In this document: piece after piece, positions 7,086 through 14,395 of the stretch
Position numbering within the stretch: the stretch's first letter is position 1
Layout of the letters: every line of letters begins with the position of its first letter
Assembly: GCA_002428085.1 (NCBI GenBank)
Contig: DJAA01000040.1
Span: forward strand, 284-19,007
DNA length: 18,724 bases
Source of the DNA: Sulfurimonas sp. UBA6014
Lineage (GTDB): Bacteria; Campylobacterota; Campylobacteria; Campylobacterales; Sulfurimonadaceae
Direction: 5' to 3'
Translations under genes and position numbers: made by a program
The notes under the pieces: generated by a model
Database searches by the model: none
What the model saw: only the letters and a program-made list of their open reading frames with translations
Told to the model about the DNA's origin: nothing

Positions 7086-8795
7086 TTTAAAAAGTTTGAA
7101 AACGCTGTTTTGGCAGGAATACAAAGTCCCATCCAAAGAAAAATGATTTTATTTGGAACACTTGTAGCTTTCATCTTCTCTATTTTAATGATAGCTCCTA
7201 CTAAAATGGTTCTCGCCAAAATGTTGCCTGGAAAAAATAATGACACCTTTACCATTTATGCAAATCTGGCAAATGGAAGTTCTATTTCGCAGACAAAACA
7301 AGTAGCAGACTGTATTATCACCTTTGTGCAACAAGAAAAAGAAGTGACCGATACAGAGGTATTTTTGGGGATGGGTTCCCCTCTTGATTTTGCAGGACTC
7401 ATCAAAGGTTCTCACTTTAAAAATTCAGAAAATGTTGCAGAAATAGTTTTAAACCTTACAAAAAAACACCATAGAGAAGAGCCCTCTTATCTGATGGTTC
7501 AAAGAATGCGACCTTTAGTGCAAAAAAATTGTGAATCACTTTATGCAGATACGGTCATTACTTTTGTAGAACCACCCGCAGGTCCTCCAGTTTTAGCAGC
7601 AATTGTTGCTGAAATATACGGCCGTGATGCAGAAGGGATACGAAAGCTCGCTGCGAGAGTATCGGATGTTTTCAAAAACACAAAAGGACTTGTCGATGTT
7701 GATATCATGCAAGATGAGATTTATGATACGTATGAAATCATCGTTGATAGTACGAAAGTTGTCCGCTCGGGAGTATCAATCAAACAGTTAAACGATATTT
7801 TATATTTAGCCTTTGAAGGGATGGAGATTGCTGTCAAGAATTCAGATATCTATAACGACCAAGTCCCTATTTATCTCTCACTCAGTGAAGAATCAAAAAG
7901 ATTTACAAAAAAAGATCTCAATGCTGTAGAGATAAAACTCTCCTCCTTAAAACTGATGAATAATATAGGGATGATGATACCCATCACAGAACTCATTCAT
8001 ATCATTCCTAAAAAATCAAACCCAATGATTATGAGCAAAAACTTGCATCAGATGACCAATGTTATGGCTGAGACAGATATGGTTTCTCAAGTTTATCCTC
8101 TTATGGAGGCTAGAGACGTCATACTCAACTCTTTTAGCGATACGTATAACATTGAAAAAATAGGCTTATTTAATCTTCGTCTCACCGAAAAATCAACAAT
8201 GAAAGTCTACGAACTTATTTGGGACGGAGAGATGGAAGTAACGCTTGATACTTTTGTAGAACTTGGCGCAGCTTTTATTGCGGCCCTAATACTTATCTTT
8301 TTACTCATGGTTATCTACTACAAAAGCTATACTTTAAGCGGTATTATCCTTTTAGGTTCTTTCCTTTCCATCATTGGAGTTATAGTCGGGCACTTTATTA
8401 TGGATATTTTCTCTGCAGATACATTTTTCCTCACCGCAACATCGCTAATAGGCTTTATTGCCCTTATCGGGATTAGTTCACGCAACTCTTTACTCTTAAT
8501 AGACTTTACAAAGTCTCTCATGAGTGAAAAAGGTTTGCATAAAGCAGAAGCTATAGCTTACGCAACTGCAACCCGCGCCAAACCGATTTTTCTAACCGCA
8601 GCGGCGATAATATTAGCCTCAACTCTTTTAGCAGGAGACGCCGTATTTGGTGGACTTGGTGTTGCACTTATTTTTGGAACTGTTGCAGCTGTAATCTCAT
8701 CACTTGTCATCGTGCCAGTGCTCTTATATATGTCTGACCTTGAAAAACATTTTCACTTTCACGAGAAAAAAGCGGTCTCTGTTTTTGAACCATAA
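7083..8795 (+). CDS. RND efflux transporter, C-terminal half
   Basis: The 570 residues are the second half of the split pump. They contain TM7 (about 20-40), the second periplasmic porter and docking region (45-388) with LGMGSPLDFAGL (95-106), the KKHHRE segment (127-132) and PPAGPPVLAAIVAEIYG (164-180), then TM8-TM12 (about 391-550). The TM10 motif GISSRNSLLLIDF (463-475) places R467 where AcrB has the proton-relay lysine K940. The tail is histidine-rich (H556, H558, H560). The start overlaps the first half by one base (TAATG), with an AGGGAG ribosome site at 7071-7076, six bases before the ATG. An in-frame TAA at 7068-7070 shows that the frame does not extend back into the first gene, so this is an independently initiated subunit rather than the tail of a simple frameshift. 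Together the halves (1099 residues) make one complete RND protomer. Confidence 0.92.
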   Translation: MFKKFENAVLAGIQSPIQRKMILFGTLVAFIFSILMIAPTKMVLAKMLPGKNNDTFTIYANLANGSSISQTKQVADCIITFVQQEKEVTDTEVFLGMGSPLDFAGLIKGSHFKNSENVAEIVLNLTKKHHREEPSYLMVQRMRPLVQKNCESLYADTVITFVEPPAGPPVLAAIVAEIYGRDAEGIRKLAARVSDVFKNTKGLVDVDIMQDEIYDTYEIIVDSTKVVRSGVSIKQLNDILYLAFEGMEIAVKNSDIYNDQVPIYLSLSEESKRFTKKDLNAVEIKLSSLKLMNNIGMMIPITELIHIIPKKSNPMIMSKNLHQMTNVMAETDMVSQVYPLMEARDVILNSFSDTYNIEKIGLFNLRLTEKSTMKVYELIWDGEMEVTLDTFVELGAAFIAALILIFLLMVIYYKSYTLSGIILLGSFLSIIGVIVGHFIMDIFSADTFFLTATSLIGFIALIGISSRNSLLLIDFTKSLMSEKGLHKAEAIAYATATRAKPIFLTAAAIILASTLLAGDAVFGGLGVALIFGTVAAVISSLVIVPVLLYMSDLEKHFHFHEKKAVSVFEP

Positions 8796-8802
8796 TTTCT
8801 AA

Positions 8803-8837
8803 GCTCATTCCTTGCAAAACCATTGCAGGGAGTGAGC
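8803..8837 (+). terminator. Strong hairpin between pump gene and CHAD gene (possible terminator or attenuator)
   Basis: The arms 8803-8817 (GCTCATTCCTTGCAA) and 8823-8837 (TTGCAGGGAGTGAGC) pair over 15 bp with two G-U wobbles and a 5-base loop. No run of T follows (AATCTT comes next), so it is not a textbook intrinsic terminator. It ends seven bases before the AGGAGAG ribosome site of the CHAD gene. It may reduce read-through, mark an RNA-processing site, or protect the 3' end of the pump message. Confidence 0.45.
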
Positions 8838-8856
8838 AATCTTAGGAGAGTATAAG

Positions 8857-9639
8857 ATGCAAATTTTAGAATGGATTACACAAAAAATTGCCACCATCGA
8901 TGCATTATATATGCAACTTGACCACTATGAAGATAGTGAAACACTCCATCAATATAGAGTAAATTTAAGAAAACTCCAGTCATTTGCTAAAATCTATTTT
9001 GATGAAACAGAGAAAAAAAATGCACCTAAATTTACCAAAATCATCAAAGAGATCATTAAACCTACTTCTACACTACGAGATTTAGATGTATTTTTGGAAG
9101 ATATGCATCTCATAGAGTGTTCGCAACAAGCAACAAATGCACTTAAAATTTTACTTCTTGAACAAAGAGAAATGGCATTGGAAATATTTTTAGCTCATAA
9201 AGACTCTCTAAAGTATAAACAAAATCTCTTGCTACTAAAGGGACTTGTCAATGGACAAATACGAACAGTAAGTCGTGAGAAAAGCTCTAAAATCATAGAA
9301 AAACTTCATAAAAAAATGTATGAAAAATTTTACAAAATCAACTCTCATTCCTCTCCAAAAGAGCTTCACCACTTAAGAATTCAATTTAAAATTTTAAGAT
9401 ATGGGTTAAATGTACATAATGAGTGCTTTGCAATGGAGACAACACTCTCATCTGACTTGCATGATTTAAAAATGCTCCAGGATATTTTTGGCGTTATTCA
9501 AGACAACAGTAGCAGATTACAATTTATTCTTCATTATGAAGCACAATTCACCAAAGAGCACTTCATGGAGTTAAAAAATTATTTTGAGAAAAAAATTGCT
9601 CTCGCTAGAGAAGAGTTACTTGCGTTGGTTATAAGATAA
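8857..9639 (+). CDS. CHAD domain protein
   Basis: CHAD domains are all-helical, carry conserved histidines and basic residues on their surface, and bind inorganic polyphosphate in the cases studied. The 260-residue protein consists of the CHAD domain alone, without the CYTH triphosphatase domain often fused to it, and without signal peptide or membrane segments. The first repeat shows LHQYRVNLRKLQS (30-42; H31, R34, R38) and TSTLRDLDVFLEDM (70-83). The second shows LHHLRIQFKILRYGL (170-184) and LHDLKMLQDIFGVIQDN (201-217). The ATG at 8857 has a strong AGGAGAG ribosome site (8844-8850), six bases away. It sits 61 bases after the RND pump genes on the same strand, with a hairpin between, so it may be partly co-transcribed. 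Its cellular role, such as polyphosphate granule association or stress, is not shown by the sequence. Confidence 0.88.
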   Translation: MQILEWITQKIATIDALYMQLDHYEDSETLHQYRVNLRKLQSFAKIYFDETEKKNAPKFTKIIKEIIKPTSTLRDLDVFLEDMHLIECSQQATNALKILLLEQREMALEIFLAHKDSLKYKQNLLLLKGLVNGQIRTVSREKSSKIIEKLHKKMYEKFYKINSHSSPKELHHLRIQFKILRYGLNVHNECFAMETTLSSDLHDLKMLQDIFGVIQDNSSRLQFILHYEAQFTKEHFMELKNYFEKKIALAREELLALVIR

Positions 9640-9656
9640 AGTTTTGAAGAAATATT

Positions 9657-9692
9657 TACTCAAGGAGTAAGCTCATCAAATGAGCTATACTC
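9657..9692. terminator. Alternative stem-loops in the convergent CHAD/serA gap
   Basis: Between the convergent CHAD and serA genes (9640-9709), GAGTA-AGCTCAT (9665-9676) pairs with ATGAGCT-A-TACTC (9680-9692) as a 12-bp stem with one bulged A and a CAA loop. The same GAGTA (9665-9669) can instead pair with the upstream TACTC (9657-9661) around a 3-base loop. The longer stem should dominate. The position suggests a bidirectional terminator, but neither strand has a proper T-run after the stem, so termination may be weak or factor-dependent. Confidence 0.45.
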
Positions 9693-9709
9693 GATAGTAT
9701 GGGAAAGAA

Positions 9710-11296
9710 TTAAAGTCTTGCGTAATGAACGCTTAAACAAGCATCAAGAGAAGCAAGTTGCGCAAGTGTAGATTCATTGACAGCATCATCTACTAAAATA
9801 ACAGCGAGGGCTTGAGACTCATTATTTCTTGCAAGTGAAAAGTCCGCAATATTGACGTTGTTTTTAGCTAATGTTGAACCTATACTTCCTATAACACCTG
9901 GAACATCACTATTTTTAAATAAAATCATGTCCCCTTTGAGTGCAACTTCAATATCAAAGCCATCAATAGCTACGATGCGTTTGACTCCATCATCAAAAAT
10001 AGTTGCAGACATACTGGTAGTACCTTCGCCAGTTGTAAGCTTGACGGTAATCAAGTTTTTAAATACAGAGGATTCACCTAAAGCTTCCCACTCTATTTTA
10101 ATCCCTTTTTGTTTTGCAACAAATTCAGCATTGACGTAGTTTATAGTATCATCACTACTTTGACTCATGGCACCCACTGCAACAAAAGTAGAGAGAGATT
10201 CAACATAATTTGAGATATCACCTTGTCCACTTACTTTGATGGCAATTATTTGTGATTTATTGATTTGAGAAGCTAAAAAGCCTATCTTTTGACCCATTTC
10301 TAAAAATGGTTTCACATACACTGGTATTTTACTCTCATCAATAGGCAAGTTCATGGCATGGGGATATGCAATTCCCTTTGCTGCTTCTATTGCATTTCGT
10401 GCCGCTTGCGTCCCAATATTGTATTGAGACTCAAAAGTATTTGCCCCCAAGTGAGGAGAAACTGTGATGTTATCAAGGTCTAGTAATGGATTATTAACAG
10501 CTGGTTCTTTGTTAAATACATCAATACCTGCAAAACGAATTTTTTTAGATTTGAGTCCGTTATAAAGTGCCTCTTCATTGTAAAGACCGCCTCTAGCACA
10601 GTTGATAAGAACAACTCCATCTTTCATTTTAGCTATTTCTGCTTCACCGATAATATTAATCGTCTCTTTATTTTTAGGTGTATGAATCGTAATAATATCA
10701 CAAGCCAAAATATCTTCAAAGTTTTTAGCATACACCATGTCACAGTCTGTTACTGTTGAAGGGTGAATATATGGGTCATAAGCAACGATGTCCATCTCAA
10801 ACGATTTTGCACGTTTAGCTACACGAGAACCGATATTACCAAAACCGATAACACCAAGTTTTTTTCCCTTAAGCTCATAGCCATACCATTTTTCTCTTTT
10901 CCAAACTCTCTCAAGTTTTAAATGATTGTGTGAATACGGAAACATTCTCATACATGAGAGCATATGTGCCATGGTGAGCTCTACGGCAGCTATTGTGTTT
11001 GCCGTAGGGACATTCATAACGATAATTCCCTCTTTTGAACACCCCTCAATGTCAACATTGTCAACACCAACACCCGCACGAACAATTGCTTTCATGTTTT
11101 TTGCATGTGCTATAAATTTCTCATCTACATCTGTTGAACTTCTTGTAATAGCTACATCTGCTGTTTCAATGATTTCTAATAATTTTGTTTTATCTTCATC
11201 GGCTGCCATGATAAAATTGATATTCTCATCATTTCGAAGCATTTCAAGTCCAGCTTCATGAATATGATCACAAACGACAATAGTGTGTTTTTTCAT
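9710..11296 (-). CDS. serA: D-3-phosphoglycerate dehydrogenase, long form with ACT domain
   Basis: SerA oxidises 3-phosphoglycerate with NAD to 3-phosphohydroxypyruvate, the first committed step of serine synthesis. The 528-residue length is that of the long form. The order is a substrate-binding part (1-100 and 290-315), the NAD-binding Rossmann domain (100-290) with GFGNIG at 151-156 and acidic D174 in AYDPY, an allosteric substrate-binding-type domain (about 320-450) and a C-terminal ACT domain (455-528). The ACT domain has the serine-binding type segment DVPGVIGSIGSTLAKNNVNI (464-483). Catalytic residues are visible: R235 (INCARGG), E264 (FNKEP) and H282 (SPHLGA). In this form serine feedback through the ACT domain is the usual regulation. 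The start at 11296 has GAGGAA five to ten bases upstream, inside the preceding gene, and overlaps its stop as ATGA, so translation is coupled. Confidence 0.97.
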   Translation of the reverse strand: MKKHTIVVCDHIHEAGLEMLRNDENINFIMAADEDKTKLLEIIETADVAITRSSTDVDEKFIAHAKNMKAIVRAGVGVDNVDIEGCSKEGIIVMNVPTANTIAAVELTMAHMLSCMRMFPYSHNHLKLERVWKREKWYGYELKGKKLGVIGFGNIGSRVAKRAKSFEMDIVAYDPYIHPSTVTDCDMVYAKNFEDILACDIITIHTPKNKETINIIGEAEIAKMKDGVVLINCARGGLYNEEALYNGLKSKKIRFAGIDVFNKEPAVNNPLLDLDNITVSPHLGANTFESQYNIGTQAARNAIEAAKGIAYPHAMNLPIDESKIPVYVKPFLEMGQKIGFLASQINKSQIIAIKVSGQGDISNYVESLSTFVAVGAMSQSSDDTINYVNAEFVAKQKGIKIEWEALGESSVFKNLITVKLTTGEGTTSMSATIFDDGVKRIVAIDGFDIEVALKGDMILFKNSDVPGVIGSIGSTLAKNNVNIADFSLARNNESQALAVILVDDAVNESTLAQLASLDACLSVHYARL

Positions 11297-11775
11297 TCTA
11301 TTTCCTCTTTATACGGCATGATATTTGCCGAGATTTGATAATTTTTCAAGATTTTTACTAGAGAATTTAACTTTTCTAGATTTTTTGAAAAAATAAGTAA
11401 CTCTACTTTTTCTTTTTCTTTGGTGAGATAATATCGCAATTCATGTTGTTTTAGTTCCTCTTTTAGACAAAAAAGTTGATATGGATCTAAAAGGGAAGCA
11501 GATAATTTATAAGTGACGGTATTGACTATTTTTTCATTTAAATCAAGTTCTATATAAACTTCATTAACTGGGTAAAAATAACCCAATCTTTCTGTTTTTG
11601 AAAAGTTATTCAACCAAAGTTCTATTGGTTTTTCTTTTTTAATTTCACTCGTAAATGTTAGAGGTTCACCATTTTCAATTTTTGATATAGAATTAATAGA
11701 TATCAGAAAAAAGATTATAAAAATCGCTACTCCAAGCGCTACAACCAGAGCAATCCATTTTAAAATCTTTTGCAT
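11293..11775 (-). CDS. Small single-pass membrane protein between rpsA and serA
   Basis: The 160-residue protein has one N-terminal membrane segment (about residues 7-28) preceded by only two lysines, then a polar domain (about 30-160) expected in the periplasm. It has no lipobox, and the segment reads as an uncleaved anchor or signal. The polar domain is rich in Lys, Glu and Leu and looks mixed alpha/beta, with strands such as EVYIELDL (72-79) and KVELLIFS (123-130). I recognise no domain. The position matches Cj0892c of Campylobacter jejuni, an uncharacterised membrane or periplasmic protein in the same rpsA-serA slot; homology is likely from synteny but not tested. There is no clear ribosome site before the ATG, which lies eight bases after the rpsA stop, so expression may depend on rpsA translation. 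The stop overlaps serA by four bases. Function unknown. Confidence 0.85.
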   Translation of the reverse strand: MQKILKWIALVVALGVAIFIIFFLISINSISKIENGEPLTFTSEIKKEKPIELWLNNFSKTERLGYFYPVNEVYIELDLNEKIVNTVTYKLSASLLDPYQLFCLKEELKQHELRYYLTKEKEKVELLIFSKNLEKLNSLVKILKNYQISANIMPYKEEIE

Positions 11776-11783
11776 ACTATTGT

Positions 11784-13436
11784 TTAGTGAAATTTATCTT
11801 TTATTAAGTCACCAAGAGAATGAGATTCATTGTCATTTATCTCTTCAAGCATAGCTTGATTTTTTATGTAATCTAATTTTTTGACAGATAAACGGATACG
11901 GTCACGTTTTGTATCCACAACAGCTATTGCGGCTTCGATTTTTTGACCAATCACCAACTCTTCTTTCACAAGCGGTGCTAAATCTTCATCACGAATCAAT
12001 GCATCCACATCATCTTCTAAAGAGACAAATACACCAAACTCTTTTATATCGCGAATTGTCCCAGTAACAACACTATTTGCTTTGTGCGTAGCAGCAAATG
12101 TATCGATTGGACTCTCAAGCAACGCCTTGCGATTTAAAGATATTTTTTGGTCTTCTTTACTGATTTTTGAAATTTTTACTTCAATTTCATCTCCAGACTT
12201 TAAAATATCTTTACATTTAGTGTTTTTGTCCCAAGAGACATCTTGATTGTGTAAAAGACCCTCAACACTTCCGATACGAACGAATGCGCCAAAATCAGTA
12301 AGTGAAGTAACTGTTCCTTTTACAACATCACCCTCTTTGAAGTTTTTAGAAAACTCATCGAATGGTTTTGGTAAAAGCCTTTTGAGGGAGACACGAAGTT
12401 TATGCGTTTTAGAATTTATCTCTATAACTTCCACATCAATTTCTTGACCAACCGTTAAATAGTCATGAGGATTTTTAACATTCTTATCCCAAGTAATTTC
12501 TGATATATGTAAGAAACCTTCTATGTCATTTCCAAGGTCTACAAATACACCATATGCTTCAACATTTGAAACGGTTACTGTAATAGTATCGCCCTCGTCC
12601 AATTCGCTCTCAACTTCTGCCCATGGGTCTGCAAGAACTGCTTTAATTGATAATGAAAGATGTCTTTTATCTTTATCGTAAGAGATTGCTTTGACCATAA
12701 CTGTGTCGCCATCTTTGTAGAGTTTAGAAGGATTTACTGGACCTTTATAGCTGATTTCATTGTAATGGACTAAACCATCAACACCACCAACATCAACAAA
12801 CATGCCATAGCTAGTTATTTTTTTGATAACACCCTCAATAACTGTACCCTCAGCCATAAGTTGATCAATAACCTCTTTTTTCTTTTTTCTCTCTTCATTG
12901 AATAATTTACGACGAGAGACAACTATAGAGTTTTCAGTGTCATCAATCTTAACAACTTGAGCTTTTATTTTACGTCCAATAACTTCATCAGTATCTTTAA
13001 AAGCCGCCAATGAACGAGGCATAAAGAAAGTAACATCATCAGCTTCTACAACATATCCACCGCGATTTTTCTTTGTGATAATTCCCTCAATGATTAAATC
13101 TTCATAGTTTTCTTTGTGTGCATCAATAAACTCAATGGTTTTTTGCATCTCTAAAACTTTTCTGTAAGATATCTTAGGACGCTCATTGTAGTATCCCGTT
13201 ACCATTACTTTAATCTTATCGCCCACATTAAATGTCAATTTGCCATTTTCACGGATCTCATCCAAACTCAAAATACCTTCGAGTTTTTCACCAACGCCCA
13301 CTAACGCTCTGTTTTCATCCTCTTGGATTTCAACAATTTCACCCTCAACAATGCGACTTATTTCTTGCTGTTTTTCAGTTGCAGCGAACATCTCTGCAAA
13401 GTTTTCTTCTTCAAATGATTCGTTATCGAACGCCAT
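11784..13436 (-). CDS. rpsA: 30S ribosomal protein S1
   Basis: S1 binds mRNA and brings it to the 30S subunit, helping initiation on structured or leaderless-like messages. The 550 residues contain six S1 (OB-fold) repeats at about 29-93, 113-177, 196-265, 282-353, 369-437 and 453-520. Repeats 3 to 5 carry the best RNA-binding pattern, for example YGMFVDVGGVDGLVHYNEIS (210-229) and FGAFVRIGSVEGLLH (382-396). The first two repeats are divergent, as is normal for the ribosome-binding end. The acidic N-terminal extension (1-28) is rich in Glu and Phe. The ATG at 13436 has AGAGGA seven bases upstream. The gene lies downstream of ispH after a 110-base spacer with its own candidate promoter, so it may be transcribed both from that and by read-through. 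S1 commonly represses its own translation through its leader; that is not demonstrable here. Confidence 0.97.
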   Translation of the reverse strand: MAFDNESFEEENFAEMFAATEKQQEISRIVEGEIVEIQEDENRALVGVGEKLEGILSLDEIRENGKLTFNVGDKIKVMVTGYYNERPKISYRKVLEMQKTIEFIDAHKENYEDLIIEGIITKKNRGGYVVEADDVTFFMPRSLAAFKDTDEVIGRKIKAQVVKIDDTENSIVVSRRKLFNEERKKKKEVIDQLMAEGTVIEGVIKKITSYGMFVDVGGVDGLVHYNEISYKGPVNPSKLYKDGDTVMVKAISYDKDKRHLSLSIKAVLADPWAEVESELDEGDTITVTVSNVEAYGVFVDLGNDIEGFLHISEITWDKNVKNPHDYLTVGQEIDVEVIEINSKTHKLRVSLKRLLPKPFDEFSKNFKEGDVVKGTVTSLTDFGAFVRIGSVEGLLHNQDVSWDKNTKCKDILKSGDEIEVKISKISKEDQKISLNRKALLESPIDTFAATHKANSVVTGTIRDIKEFGVFVSLEDDVDALIRDEDLAPLVKEELVIGQKIEAAIAVVDTKRDRIRLSVKKLDYIKNQAMLEEINDNESHSLGDLIKDKFH

Positions 13437-13469
13437 TATCTATCCTCTTGTTACATAAAAATTGTCGTG

Positions 13470-13478
13470 ATTGTATCA
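13470..13478 (-). promoter_or_regulatory. Candidate promoter for rpsA
   Basis: On the minus strand TGATACAAT (13478-13470) is an extended -10 element with one mismatch to TATAAT, directly preceded by a run of seven T, the pattern usual for sigma-70 promoters of Campylobacterota. The leader would be about 27 bases. An alternative perfect TATAAT lies further upstream at 13507-13502. Either would allow rpsA to be transcribed independently of the pheS-ispH genes. Confidence 0.5.
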
Positions 13479-13522
13479 AAAAAATGATTATTTTGCTCTT
13501 AATTATAAGGAGATTTGAAGGA

Positions 13523-13555
13523 AAGTGCTAGTATTTTAGATTTTTCTTAGCACTT
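13523..13555 (-). terminator. Hairpin over the ispH stop codon (weak terminator candidate)
   Basis: The arms AAGTGCTA (13523-13530) and TAGCACTT (13548-13555) are perfect 8-base inverted repeats around a 17-base A/T-rich loop. The stem includes the ispH stop codon (13549-13547). On the minus strand it is followed by TCCTTC rather than a T-run, so it is at best a weak terminator. It may instead be a processing or stability element separating ispH from rpsA. Confidence 0.35.
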
Positions 13556-14377
13556 ATTTTCGATTGCATTGACAACATTTTGTATAATCCAATCAGGAGT
13601 AGATGCTCCAGCGCTAATGCCACAAAATAATTTACCACGAAACCAATCAAAATTGAGTTCTGTTTCATCTTCTATATGGTAGCTATCTGCGCAGTTATCT
13701 TTAGAGATGCTAAAGAGTTGTTTTGTATTGGATGAATTTTTGCCACCGATAATAATCATCACATCTGCTTTTTTAGAAATCTTTCTTACTGCATCTTGAT
13801 TTTCAAATGTAGCATTACAAATAGTGTTAAAAACTCTAACCTCTTTATGACGAGGAATGAGATAATTAGCGACCTCCATATAATCTTCCACTTTTCTTGT
13901 AGTTTGTGCTACAAGAGCAACTCTTTCATTTATTTTTAAACCCTCTAAGTCTTTTGGGCACGTAACAACTCTCGCACCGTGAATGGCATAACTTTTGACA
14001 CCTTTTATCTCTGGATGCGCTTCATCTCCAAAAATAATAATATCATAACCCGCTTCGCTCATCTCTTGGCATATCTGCTGAGGCTTTGTAACATAAGGGC
14101 ACGTTGCATCGACAACATCTACCCTATTTTTATGCAGCTCTTCAAGTTCATTCTTTGGGATACCATGCGTTCGAATAACTGCCTTATCGCCTGCTTTAAA
14201 AGTTGTATAATCATCCGTCAAAGCTACTTGAAAATCACGCTCTAACCTTGCTATCTCTTTAGAATTGTGTATCAAAGGTCCATAAGTAGCTGAGTTTTTA
14301 TTCTCTTCAGCTATTTTTATCGCTCTTTTTACTCCAAAACAAAAGCCGTAATTTTCAGCAAGTTCTATCTTCATCAT
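13547..14377 (-). CDS. ispH: 4-hydroxy-3-methylbut-2-enyl diphosphate reductase
   Basis: IspH (LytB) is the last enzyme of the MEP pathway. It reduces HMBPP to IPP and DMAPP with a [4Fe-4S] cluster. The 276 residues show the three cluster cysteines C13 (NYGFCFGVKRA), C93 (DATCPYV) and C187 (NTICNATFENQ). The substrate-binding histidines are H37 (GPLIHN), H71 (RTHGIP) and H121 (DEAHPEIKG), and the catalytic glutamate is E123. The C-terminal signatures GGKNSSNTKQL (211-221) and SAGASTPDWII (255-265) bind the diphosphate. The length is compact but normal for this phylum. The start is taken at 14377; the next codon is also ATG. A GAGGG element lies seven bases upstream, and 18 bases separate it from the aroA stop. 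Its presence indicates isoprenoid synthesis by the MEP rather than the mevalonate route. Confidence 0.97.
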   Translation of the reverse strand: MMKIELAENYGFCFGVKRAIKIAEENKNSATYGPLIHNSKEIARLERDFQVALTDDYTTFKAGDKAVIRTHGIPKNELEELHKNRVDVVDATCPYVTKPQQICQEMSEAGYDIIIFGDEAHPEIKGVKSYAIHGARVVTCPKDLEGLKINERVALVAQTTRKVEDYMEVANYLIPRHKEVRVFNTICNATFENQDAVRKISKKADVMIIIGGKNSSNTKQLFSISKDNCADSYHIEDETELNFDWFRGKLFCGISAGASTPDWIIQNVVNAIENKC

Positions 14378-14395
14378 GGACCATCCCTCTTCTAT

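Noticed and set aside
9852..10139. A 95-aa frame opposite serA, with others at 10926-11261 and 17234-17569.
   Set aside because: They lie wholly within strong genes on the other strand, lack ribosome sites, and show the Ser/Ile/Thr/Phe-rich composition of antisense shadows.
13232..13531. A 99-aa plus-strand frame across the rpsA start and the spacer.
   Set aside because: It is opposite a certain gene, has no ribosome site or recognisable domain, and its composition is that of a reverse complement of coding sequence.
14378..14395. The 18-base aroA/ispH gap as a regulatory site or a small gene start (it contains an out-of-frame ATG).
   Set aside because: It is explained by a GAGGG ribosome site for ispH; the extra ATG has no ribosome site at proper distance.
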